DNA from: Pedobacter miscanthi
GTDB lineage: Bacteria > Bacteroidota > Bacteroidia > Sphingobacteriales > Sphingobacteriaceae
DNA length: 64,000 bases
Assembly: GCF_003315595.1 (NCBI RefSeq)
Contig: NZ_QNQU01000011.1
Span: forward strand, 1 to 64,000
Direction: 5' to 3'
Shown here: positions 25,760-34,600 of the stretch, piece after piece
Layout of the letters: each line of letters opens with the position of its first letter
Position numbering within the stretch: position 1 is the stretch's first letter
Program-made: the position numbers and the translations under genes
The notes under the pieces: model-generated
Seen by the model: only the letters and a program-made list of their open reading frames with translations
What the model was told of the DNA's origin: nothing
Database searches by the model: none

Positions 25760-28663
25760 CTAAAACAACCCCAGCTGCCCTTTATCATCCATATCTATAT
25801 CATCCGGATTGGTGATTTCGAAATCTACTTTTTTAGCCGTTTTTTCTTCTGTTTCAGGTTTTTCTTCTGCTTTGGCTTCTTCCTTTTTAACCGGTTCCGG
25901 CTTCGGCTTCACGGTAACAGGTTTTTCGGTTGCCTCAGGCTTTTCGGTTTTGGCAACAGGTTCCGTACGTTCGAATTTTGGTTTTGGTTTTTCGGCTACA
26001 GGTTTTTCTGTTATTTCGGCATCCGTTACTTCGGTCTCTGTTTCGGCATCAACTGGTGTTTCCTCTTCCAGTGTGTTTTCTTCAGATGCATTTTCTTCAT
26101 CAACCAGTCCATCGTCCTCACCCCCGTCTGCAACTGGTTCCTCAACTTCTTCTTCTACTATTTCCGGTTCTTCAAGTGTTACCTTCTGAATATCATGTGG
26201 CGATAAGCGGTTTCCATTAGCCTTTAAACCTTTAACATCAATCAACTCTGCGAGGGTTAAATCTAAAGTTTCCGGAATCTGTGTTTTTCCTTTCAGCACA
26301 TCAACAATAACTTTTGCCCCAGGGTTAGAGGTTAGGTATAATAGTTTCGATTTCTGCTCTTCACTGATAAAAATGGTTTTCCGGCCGTTGGCCTGAAGTT
26401 CGAATACAAAACGTTTGATAAAATAATTCTGCGCCTTGCCTTCAAAATGTACCGCAGCAAAAGTTTTCTCCGGATTAAACTTCTCAATCAGGAGCAAACC
26501 ATCATCAAAGTGATTGCTCAGCTCGAATGAACTTAACTCGTAATAACCATCTTTGTGTACCTGTAAAATACGATCATCGCCATCAAATTCGCCAAGATAT
26601 TTTCCACGTCCGTCAACATTTAGACGTTTCAGCAGGTCGTCATACCAGATCTTCAGTCCTGATAAGGTAGAAACCCCTTTACTTTTAAGTACAATTTTCT
26701 TTACCGGGTATTTCGAAACGATATTCCCCTGCGAACCACGGCCTTTAATGGCCACCTCTGCAAAATCGAGATCGAACTGAAGTTTACGCAGTTTAGAATG
26801 CGGTTTCAGTGCCACATTTACTACCTCAGCTTCACCGTTAGGATTTGGCGTAAAATATAATACCTTCGAGCCTTTCGATCCCTTGGTTAAATCATATTCC
26901 TTATCGCGGGTAACCCCTACCACAGCAAACCTTTTTATATAGGCTGTACCACTAGCACCATCTTTGTAGATCATGTTGTAAATGGTACGTTCATCATTTT
27001 TCTTAAATACCTGCGCGTGGATGATATTTTTACCCACAAAAGTTTTGTCGGCCACTTTGGTAATAATACATTTTCCATCCTCGCGGAAAACAATTACCTC
27101 ATCAATATCCGAACAATCGGCAACATGAATATCTTTCTTTAATCCTGATCCGGTTCCGATAAAACCATCCTCTTTGTTCATGTATAGCTTAACGTTGGCC
27201 AATGCCACTTTCGAAGCTTCTACACGATCAAACAAACGGATTTCGGTTTTACGTTCCCTGCCTTTTCCGTATTTATCTTTCAGTTTCTGGTACCAGGCAA
27301 TCGCATAATCGGTAAGGTGTTTTAAATGGTTTTTAACCACTTTAATTTCATCTTCCAGGTTTTTCATCTGCTCATCTGCCTTTTTCACATCAAAACGGGT
27401 GATGCTACTCATCGGCTTATCGATCAGCTTTTTGAAATCCTCGGGCAATATTTCGCGGTAAAGTGAGGGTTTAAAAGGGTCGAACAAAATATGTAAAACC
27501 TCTACTACCGTCTCGAAATTACTCGAATTTTCGTATTCAGGATTTTTATACATCCCCTCCTGAATAAATATTTTCAGTAAAGAGCTAAAAAAAATCTTTT
27601 CCTGCAACTCATGCAGACGGATTTCAAGCTCCTTTTTAAGTAAACTTTTAGTGTGTTTTGTATTCTCGATCAGGATGTCGTTTACACTTAAAAAGTGTGG
27701 CTTATCACCCTGAATGATACAGGTATTCGGCGAGATAGATACTTCGCAGGCCGTAAAAGCATACAGTGCATCTATGGTTACATCTGGCGAAATACCCGGC
27801 GCCAGGTGCACCACAATTTCTACATTGGCCGCGGTATTATCCTCGATCTTTTTAATCTTGATTTTGCCCTTATCGTTGGCCGATAAAATACTATCAATTA
27901 CCGAACCCGTAGTGGTACTGAAAGGTACTTCGGTAATGACAAGTGTCTTTTTATCCTTCTCGGTAATTTTTGCACGAACACGGATTTTACCTCCACGCTG
28001 ACCTTCATTATAGTTTGAAAAATCGGCCATACCACCCGTAAAAAAATCGGGCAATATATTAGGGCGAACCCCCTGTAATGCTTCAATTGAGGCATCTAAC
28101 AGCTCGATAAAGTTGTGCGGCATTACTTTGGTAGCCAAACCAACAGCAATACCTTCGGCGCCCTGCGCAAGCAATAAAGGAAACTTAACCGGTAAGGTAA
28201 TCGGTTCATTGTTACGTCCATCATAACTCAGCTGCCACTCTGTAGTATCCGGATTAAACACTACTTCGTTGGCAAATTTTGATAAACGTGCCTCAATATA
28301 ACGCGGTGCCGCAGCACTATCGCCCGTAACCGGATCGCCCCAGTTACCCTGCATATCGATCAACAGGTCTTTTTGCCCGATTTGCACCATCGCATCGCCA
28401 ATAGAAGCATCGCCATGCGGGTGATACTTCATTGTATTACCGATTACGTTGGCCGCTTTATTAAAACGCCCGTCATCCATCTCCTTTAGCGAGTGCATAA
28501 TGCGGCGCTGTACGGGTTTTAAACCATCGTGGATGTGCGGAACCGCCCTATCGAGAATTACATAAGACGCATAATCGAGAAACCAGTTTTCGTATAAACC
28601 GTTAATTGGGGTTATGGTATGTTTGTGCTCTTCGTTTACGTTTTGATCTAATTCTTCACTCAT
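25760..28663 (-). CDS. parC: DNA topoisomerase IV subunit A (ParC; GyrA family)
   Basis: ParC is the DNA-cleaving subunit of topoisomerase IV, which unlinks daughter chromosomes with ParE (at 40534). The catalytic Tyr122 lies in AAPRYIEARL, preceded by KYHPHGDASIGDAMVQIGQ (79-97). The breakage-reunion and coiled-coil domains extend to about residue 480, and a beta-pinwheel CTD follows to about 830. No GyrA box (QRRGGKG) is seen, which supports ParC over GyrA. A disordered tail of about 130 residues comes last, first acidic (EEVEEP, EETPVDAETETEV), then Lys/Pro/Glu repeats (EKPVAEKPKPK). It ends GQLGLF, which matches the sliding-clamp binding consensus QLxLF. At 967 residues it is longer than the roughly 750 of E. 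coli ParC. Confidence 0.9.
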   Translation of the reverse strand: MSEELDQNVNEEHKHTITPINGLYENWFLDYASYVILDRAVPHIHDGLKPVQRRIMHSLKEMDDGRFNKAANVIGNTMKYHPHGDASIGDAMVQIGQKDLLIDMQGNWGDPVTGDSAAAPRYIEARLSKFANEVVFNPDTTEWQLSYDGRNNEPITLPVKFPLLLAQGAEGIAVGLATKVMPHNFIELLDASIEALQGVRPNILPDFFTGGMADFSNYNEGQRGGKIRVRAKITEKDKKTLVITEVPFSTTTGSVIDSILSANDKGKIKIKKIEDNTAANVEIVVHLAPGISPDVTIDALYAFTACEVSISPNTCIIQGDKPHFLSVNDILIENTKHTKSLLKKELEIRLHELQEKIFFSSLLKIFIQEGMYKNPEYENSSNFETVVEVLHILFDPFKPSLYREILPEDFKKLIDKPMSSITRFDVKKADEQMKNLEDEIKVVKNHLKHLTDYAIAWYQKLKDKYGKGRERKTEIRLFDRVEASKVALANVKLYMNKEDGFIGTGSGLKKDIHVADCSDIDEVIVFREDGKCIITKVADKTFVGKNIIHAQVFKKNDERTIYNMIYKDGASGTAYIKRFAVVGVTRDKEYDLTKGSKGSKVLYFTPNPNGEAEVVNVALKPHSKLRKLQFDLDFAEVAIKGRGSQGNIVSKYPVKKIVLKSKGVSTLSGLKIWYDDLLKRLNVDGRGKYLGEFDGDDRILQVHKDGYYELSSFELSNHFDDGLLLIEKFNPEKTFAAVHFEGKAQNYFIKRFVFELQANGRKTIFISEEQKSKLLYLTSNPGAKVIVDVLKGKTQIPETLDLTLAELIDVKGLKANGNRLSPHDIQKVTLEEPEIVEEEVEEPVADGGEDDGLVDEENASEENTLEEETPVDAETETEVTDAEITEKPVAEKPKPKFERTEPVAKTEKPEATEKPVTVKPKPEPVKKEEAKAEEKPETEEKTAKKVDFEITNPDDIDMDDKGQLGLF

Positions 28664-28765
28664 TTATTTACAAAAATTGGCAGCCGTAAATATAATAAAA
28701 ATGATTGCACAGAATGAAGTGAGGTTATTCACATTTCGATCCTTCAAAAGGTTAAACATAAGTCG

Positions 28766-29010
28766 CATCATCTCGACCGGAACGAAGTGAAGCGGAGAGA
28801 TCTATCTCGAGACAGATTTAGCTTCGCTGAGCACTTCGTGGTTCTCGACTGCGCTGCACTTCGCTCGAAATGACGATAACTTATAAAGTATGGTAAAAGA
28901 AAAGATCCTTCATTAAAAAAACGTCATCTCGACTGGAGCCTCGGCGGAACGGAGAGATCTATCCCAATAGTAGTTCCAAGATAGATTTCTCCGCTACGGT
29001 CGAAATGACG
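28766..29010. repeat. Two R1 palindromes upstream of parC
   Basis: R1 copies lie at 28766-28875 (starting CATCATCTCGACCGGAACG, ending CGAAATGACG) and 28922-29010 (CGTCATCTCGACTGGAGCC ... GGTCGAAATGACG). A fragment (TTGCACTCAGGATGACAG) is at about 29048-29065. They fill most of 28664-29074, which contains the parC promoter region and the 3' side of the PNGase F-like gene. No gene is seen. Confidence 0.85.
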
Positions 29011-29074
29011 ATGCTTATGAAGTTTCGTAAAAGAAAAAGATCCTTCGTTGCACTCAGGATGACAGACCGATTAG

Positions 29075-30757
29075 TTATTCCGTTCCCAACAATACCCCCG
29101 AAACATTCCATGCGCTTGAGCTGCCGCCTTCAGACTTACCCATTGGTATAGTTACCTTTATAGTATGCACACCGGCTTTTAAATCGCCCAGGCTGATCCA
29201 GTTCGGATTGGTAACCGTACCCGGGCACCAGTTAGAACGACTTAAGTCAGATGAAGATAGCCCGCTTTCGAAATTACCTGAAGCCGGGTTTGATAAACGG
29301 TACGATCCGCAGTCCTGCCGCCATGGTGTAAAAGCAAAAGCTTCTTTTTCGTCTAACCAGATCGTATTTTTCTTCGGTACAAACTCATCACCATTTCCCC
29401 AGCCGCCATGTCCGGTGGTAATGTAGCGCAGTTTTGCATCCTTTAAATCTTTTGCTAAAGTGAAAGAGACTTCCAATCCTTTTTCACTGCTAAACATGGT
29501 TGCATATTCCTGTCCGGCCATTTCCATTACATTCGTCGAATTGAATAGCGGTAAAATGACTTCTTTGGCTTCTTTTGGCCTCCCGCCGTTATGTAATGTG
29601 ATGTTTAACGAAACTTTGTGACCGCCTTTATCATAGTTACCGATAAAAACAGCTACCCAAACTTCCTTTCCGTTTACCAAGGGAAATAATTCCGAAACAT
29701 CCTGACGGTAATATACTTTTTCAGCCCAGTTTTTATCCTTCAACTTTAAAGTATTGTATTTACCTACACCAAATGGCGTAAAAAAGCGCATCAGCTCAAT
29801 TACCGGATTATAATTTGCAGTGGCTACAACGCCCTGGTATTTCTTTCCATTCCCATTATCATAAACCGGCAGTTCTTTAACCGAATTTTTAAGTGCATCC
29901 ATTAAACTGATCTGATTATCCGTTGGGATGATAAATACAGAACCCGTCCTGTCGTAGGCGTCGCCGTTTGATTGTTCTGTTAAATCAACAAATACATTTG
30001 GGTTGGCCAATGCCGGGAATTTAACTTTCCGGGCGATAACCGTTCCGCCGGCATAACGAAAAATAGAATCGTTCGATTGTGGTTTATCAATAAAATTTAT
30101 CTGTTCGTTGTTAAAAACATTTAAAGTGGTAAATCTACTTTTCCATAGCAGATCTTTATAGGTAAGTCCATCAGTTAATTTAGAACTTATTTTTTCCAAA
30201 TCAATAGGCTGTACCTTCTTTACCTCTTCAATTTTGGTAGCGGTTACATAACTGTTTCCATTACGTACCTGTTCCAAAACCAAGCCAAGTGTTTGACCTA
30301 AACTGGTTGGCGCAGCTTTAATACCTGCATCTGTAGTATACCACAAATCGATCTGGTTTGAATTAACCACCGTTGAAGCTTTTTTACAGGTATAGCCTAA
30401 AATCACTTTAGTTTCTGCACCAAATTCGAAAACCTGTTTAGCAATCGAAGCACTATCAGTAGTGGCAATCTGGTTATTTACATCCAGATCGGCCACCTGA
30501 AATAATATATTTTCGGGTTTGGTTACGATGCTTTGCTCAAAAGGATACTTTGCTTTCCGGTCTAAAATACTGGCGTTACTGATTAAATTCTGCTTTGCGG
30601 AAACAATTGTGATGGCAGGATTACGGTCTTCCTTAGGTTTTCCATCGGCCGAACGGAAGTAGGTTATCTTATAAACAGCGTTACTTTTAAGTACGCCCTG
30701 CGCCTGCAGGTTACAAGAAATAAAAATAGTAAAAATGAGGATGTAGAGGTGCTTCAT
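29075..30757 (-). CDS. PNGase F-like peptide:N-glycosidase with GLPGLI-type N-terminus
   Basis: The 560-residue exported protein (signal about 1-20, ending LQAQ) has an N-terminal region of about 200 residues resembling the GLPGLI family (IDLWYTTDAGIK, LGLVLEQVRNGNSYV). The PNGase F N- and C-domains follow. The C-terminal region carries the family signatures TTGHGGWGNGDEFVPKKN, FTPWRQDCGSYR and DLSRSNWCPGT, close to those of the Elizabethkingia enzyme, which removes N-glycans from asparagine. The conserved signatures suggest an active glycoamidase. Substrate glycoproteins would be environmental or host-derived. The gene is isolated, with its -7-like TATATTTG at 30779-30772 just upstream. Confidence 0.87.
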   Translation of the reverse strand: MKHLYILIFTIFISCNLQAQGVLKSNAVYKITYFRSADGKPKEDRNPAITIVSAKQNLISNASILDRKAKYPFEQSIVTKPENILFQVADLDVNNQIATTDSASIAKQVFEFGAETKVILGYTCKKASTVVNSNQIDLWYTTDAGIKAAPTSLGQTLGLVLEQVRNGNSYVTATKIEEVKKVQPIDLEKISSKLTDGLTYKDLLWKSRFTTLNVFNNEQINFIDKPQSNDSIFRYAGGTVIARKVKFPALANPNVFVDLTEQSNGDAYDRTGSVFIIPTDNQISLMDALKNSVKELPVYDNGNGKKYQGVVATANYNPVIELMRFFTPFGVGKYNTLKLKDKNWAEKVYYRQDVSELFPLVNGKEVWVAVFIGNYDKGGHKVSLNITLHNGGRPKEAKEVILPLFNSTNVMEMAGQEYATMFSSEKGLEVSFTLAKDLKDAKLRYITTGHGGWGNGDEFVPKKNTIWLDEKEAFAFTPWRQDCGSYRLSNPASGNFESGLSSSDLSRSNWCPGTVTNPNWISLGDLKAGVHTIKVTIPMGKSEGGSSSAWNVSGVLLGTE

Positions 30758-30786
30758 TATGGTTAAAAAACCAAATATAACTAAAA

Positions 30787-30817
30787 GTCGGATGTCTGGG
30801 GTCGGAGGTCGGAAGAA
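30787..30817. repeat. GTCGGATGTCTGGGGTCGGAGG microrepeat
   Basis: The tract GTCGGATGTCTGGGGTCGG continues AGGTCGGAAG. The same words, in either orientation, occur inside ispG (1081-1116) and ribF (62903-62930). Confidence 0.6.
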
Positions 30818-30957
30818 ATAGTTGCTTAGTCAATTGGTAAAAGCATTGCTTTTTTTTGCCATATAAGGCATACGAGAGCCATATAAGTTTACTTGTTCTA
30901 AATTTATATGGTGATCAAATAGCAGAGCTACCGTTAACAGACTCAATTAAAAAGGGT

Positions 30958-31023
30958 CGTCACCCTGAATTTATTTCAGGGTCTTCCATACTAAAAAGAT
31001 GCTGAAATAAATTCAGCATGACG
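30958..31023. repeat. R2 palindrome with two hairpin halves
   Basis: The first half is CACCCTGAATTTATTTCAGG and GT; the second is GATGCTGAAATAAATTCAGC and ATGACG. Each half is a hairpin. The element at 53473-53536 is the same unit in the opposite orientation. The rest of 30758-31057 shows only AT-rich DNA and a short TATAAG-containing duplicated phrase at about 30860-30910. Confidence 0.85.
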
Positions 31024-31057
31024 AATTGCGTTATTCCGCTCAAAATAACAGCCTGTT

Positions 31058-31546
31058 CTACCGCTCCAACCTATCCTCAACAAAAGCAAAAGGCAGTAAA
31101 CTCTGCACACTGGGTACTTTTAAGACTTCGCCGTTTAAACAATAAAAAATCACCTCAATTGGTGCTTTCTGTTTACGTTCGAACTCTGCCATTACCTGTA
31201 AACAGCCACCACATGAAGTAATCGGTTTTAAAATTTCAAAATTATCAGTCTGTGCAGTAATCGCCATGCTTTCTATCACGGCATCCGGATAGGTAGAACC
31301 GATACTGAAAAGTGCAACACGTTCGGCACAAAGTCCTGACGGATACGCCAGGTTTTCCTGATTGCTGCCCAGTATGGTTTCGCCCGATGCCAAACGGATG
31401 GCCGTACCTACCCTAAACTTCGAATATGGTGAATAAGAAGTACTTAAAGCCTTTTCCGAAAGTTCGCAAAGCGTTCTATCTGCCAATGTTAATTCTGTGA
31501 TACCATTATATTGCTCAAAGGTTATATTTAGATTTATTGATTTCAT
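31058..31546 (-). CDS. cdd: Cytidine deaminase
   Basis: The 162-residue enzyme converts cytidine and deoxycytidine to uridine and deoxyuridine in pyrimidine salvage. The zinc ligands and catalytic Glu lie in CAERVALFS (CAE motif) and in SCGGCLQVMAEF. The first part has the family pattern YSPYSKFRVGTAI. Its length is slightly above the 130-140 residues of the typical homotetrameric type. It is divergent from tamB. Confidence 0.95.
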   Translation of the reverse strand: MKSINLNITFEQYNGITELTLADRTLCELSEKALSTSYSPYSKFRVGTAIRLASGETILGSNQENLAYPSGLCAERVALFSIGSTYPDAVIESMAITAQTDNFEILKPITSCGGCLQVMAEFERKQKAPIEVIFYCLNGEVLKVPSVQSLLPFAFVEDRLER

Positions 31547-31673
31547 TTTTAACTGTTTACATCACCGCCTGTGTTAAATTTTTATAGCGGGCGAACAATT
31601 TAAGTTATTTTTTGTATTATTTAGTAAAAAGTGCCTTAAATTTAATTTTAAATGGCATGCTTTTGGCATTTAA

Positions 31674-34600
31674 GTGACTCACCAAACACCCGTAGCTTTG
31701 AATAAATACGTACGTAAAAGTCTAAAAATCTTATTGTGGGTAATTGCCTCCATCATCATCCTGGTTGTGGGTGTTGCCCTTTCTTTAAATATCCCAGCCG
31801 TTCAGAATTTTGTTAAGGGTAAGGCCATTAACTACCTTAAAAGCAAAACCAAGACAGAAGTAAGCCTCGAAAGCATTAAAATCGCTTTGCCCAAAGATGT
31901 GGTTTTAAACAAATTTTATATCGAAGACCGCAAAGGCGATACCTTATTATATGCAGAAAAACTTGCGGTTGATATCAGCTTATTTAAGCTGTTAAAAAAC
32001 ACGGTCGAGGTGAATAATATTGAACTAAAAAACGTACGCGCAAACGTAAAACGTATTAGCCCCGATACAACATTCAATTTTTCTTTTCTGGTAGATGCCT
32101 TTGCAAGCGATCAGAAAAAGCCTGAAGAAAAGGTAAAGAAAGACACCACTTCTACCTTAAAATTTTCTGTTGATAAAGTTTCGTTCGAAGATATCGGCAT
32201 CAACTACCGCGACGATGTTGCCGGTAATGATGTTAAATTGTATTTAGGTGCCTTTAAAACCAAAATCAAAGATTTCGATCTTGCCAACCAGCATTATGTG
32301 ATTAAAGAATTAAGCCTGGTTAACACTTCATTACGTTATTTACAGCAGAAACCACTCGTAAAACTAGTTCAGCACATTACCAATAGCGTAGACAGCACAC
32401 AGAAAGAACAGGGAAAATTACCGCTGATAGAAGTGCAGAACTTTGTTTTCAGTAATGTGAAGGTTAATTACGACGACCAAATCTCGACTACAAAAGCGAT
32501 AGCCGATGTGAACGATCTTGGTTTGGCAAACCTGAAAGTAGATTTAACCAACAGTAAATATGCGGTTGATGATGCGCATTTAAATAAATCAAATATCCTT
32601 TTTGCCTTTAAACCTGCGCCAAGCAACGATTTAAAGAAAGTTAAAGATACTGTTGTACCCGAGCAATCGCCATTGGGACTAATCATCAAGAATATCAGTT
32701 TAGCTGATAACAATGTACAATTTGATAACCTGGGTGCAAAACCTGCACCTAAAGGTATGGATTTTAACCACCTCAAAATCAACAACCTTAATCTGGGTGC
32801 CAGCAATGTAAGTTATAGTGCAGCAGGAATTAAAGCCAATGTTAAAAATGGATCGTTGAAAGAAAAAAGCGGTTTTGTACTCGATGAGTTGCGTGGTGAT
32901 GCGGTGTATAATGATAAGCAGATTAAGCTCACAAATTTCATCCTGAAAACGCCTAATACCTCGATAGAAAATGCCACGGAGTTAAATTTCACCTCGATGG
33001 AAGATTTAACCAAACATCCTGAGCGCGTAAAACTAAATATTGCCCTAAAAAATACCACCATTGGCTTAAAAGATGCCGGCTACTTTAGCAATGCCGTACC
33101 TGCAAATTACCGCAACGAAAAAATAAAAATAAATGCAGATGTGAACGGCTACTTAAATAACCTGAACATCCCGAAATTACAGATTAGCGGACTAAAAAAC
33201 ACGCAGATCGACATCAGTGGAAAAGCCAGGGGCCTGCCTGATATCAAAAAAACCTTTCTCGATTTAAACATCAAAAAACTCCATGTAACCAAAGGCGATA
33301 TTCTGGTGGCTGTACCTAAAAAATCGTTGCCCCCATCAATAGATTTGCCTAATGTAATCGACGCCAAAGGAAACTTCAAAGGTTCGATGACGGATTTTAA
33401 CACCAACCTGAATATTAATACAGATATGGGTGGTGCTGTGGTTGTTGCAGGTATGAACGGACCAAAAGGTAAAGAAAGTTACAAAGCAAACATCAGCCTG
33501 AACAACTTTAACGTGGGCAGGTTATTAAAAATGCAGCCCAAACTTGGCCGTGTTTCGGTAAAAGCCGATGTGGCAGGTACCGGTCTCGATCCTAAAAAAA
33601 TCAATGCTAAATTTAATGCAAGGGTATTAAGTGCCTATTATAATAAATACACCTACCGCAATTTAACGCTTGCCGGAAATTACAGTAACCAGAATATCAG
33701 CATTAAAAGCAGCATGCCTGATAGCAATGCAAACTTTAATTTAGATGCCAAAGTAAATCTTGCAGGTAAATATCCGGCAGTAAAAGCCGATTTAAATTTA
33801 AAACAGGTTAATCTTCAGGCTTTAAATTTTAGCCCAACCGTTTTAAGTGCTGCCGGTGTAGTTAAAGTAGATCTGGCCACTGCCGATGCCGATTATTTAA
33901 ACGGATCGGTTGATGTTACAGGTCTTCAGCTCGTAAAAGACAAACAAAAAATCAATGTTGATACCATTTCAATTCGTGCCAAATCAACCGCTACCGAAAA
34001 CGAACTGACCTTAAAATCCGAAATATTATCCGCCAAAATTGATGGTAAATACCAGTTAACCAAAGTGGGCAGTGCGGTAATCAACGAAATCAATAAATAT
34101 TATGCTTTTGGTACCGTTACTAAAGTTCCCGATCAGCGTTTAAGGTTCAATGTACAGATTTACGATTCTAAACTGCTTAAAAACTTTGTTCCGCAGCTCA
34201 CTGTATTCAAACAATCGCAGTTTTATGGTTTGATTGATACCCAAAAAGACAGCCTGCAGATTAAAGGAAATTTCCCGCAGGTGGTTTATGGCGATTTTAA
34301 GGTAGATACTACTGTTTTAAACATCAATAACGACAATAACAAATTAGATTATAGCTTAACGGTTAAAAGCTTGCAAAGCCCTTCCATTGCACTTTTCAAT
34401 ACAGAAGTAAGCGGCGATGCGGCGAACAACAATTTAGGTGTTAATATCTTCCTGCGCGACAGGCAGCTTAAAAACAAATATGTAATCGGTGGTACTTTCC
34501 AGTCAATCAACAAAGATTTTAAATTCACTTTAGATCCACAGAAACTATTGCTCGATTATCAGAAATGGGTGGTTTCGCAGGATAATTATATCCAGTTTGG

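Noticed and set aside
25809..26220. Plus-strand Ser/Val-rich frames opposite the ParC tail
   Set aside because: They are shadows of the low-complexity parC tail on the other strand.
25760..28663. The GyrA-family gene as gyrA
   Set aside because: No GyrA box is visible, and the ParE-type partner of about 623 residues in the window fits topoisomerase IV better; gyrA cannot be fully excluded.
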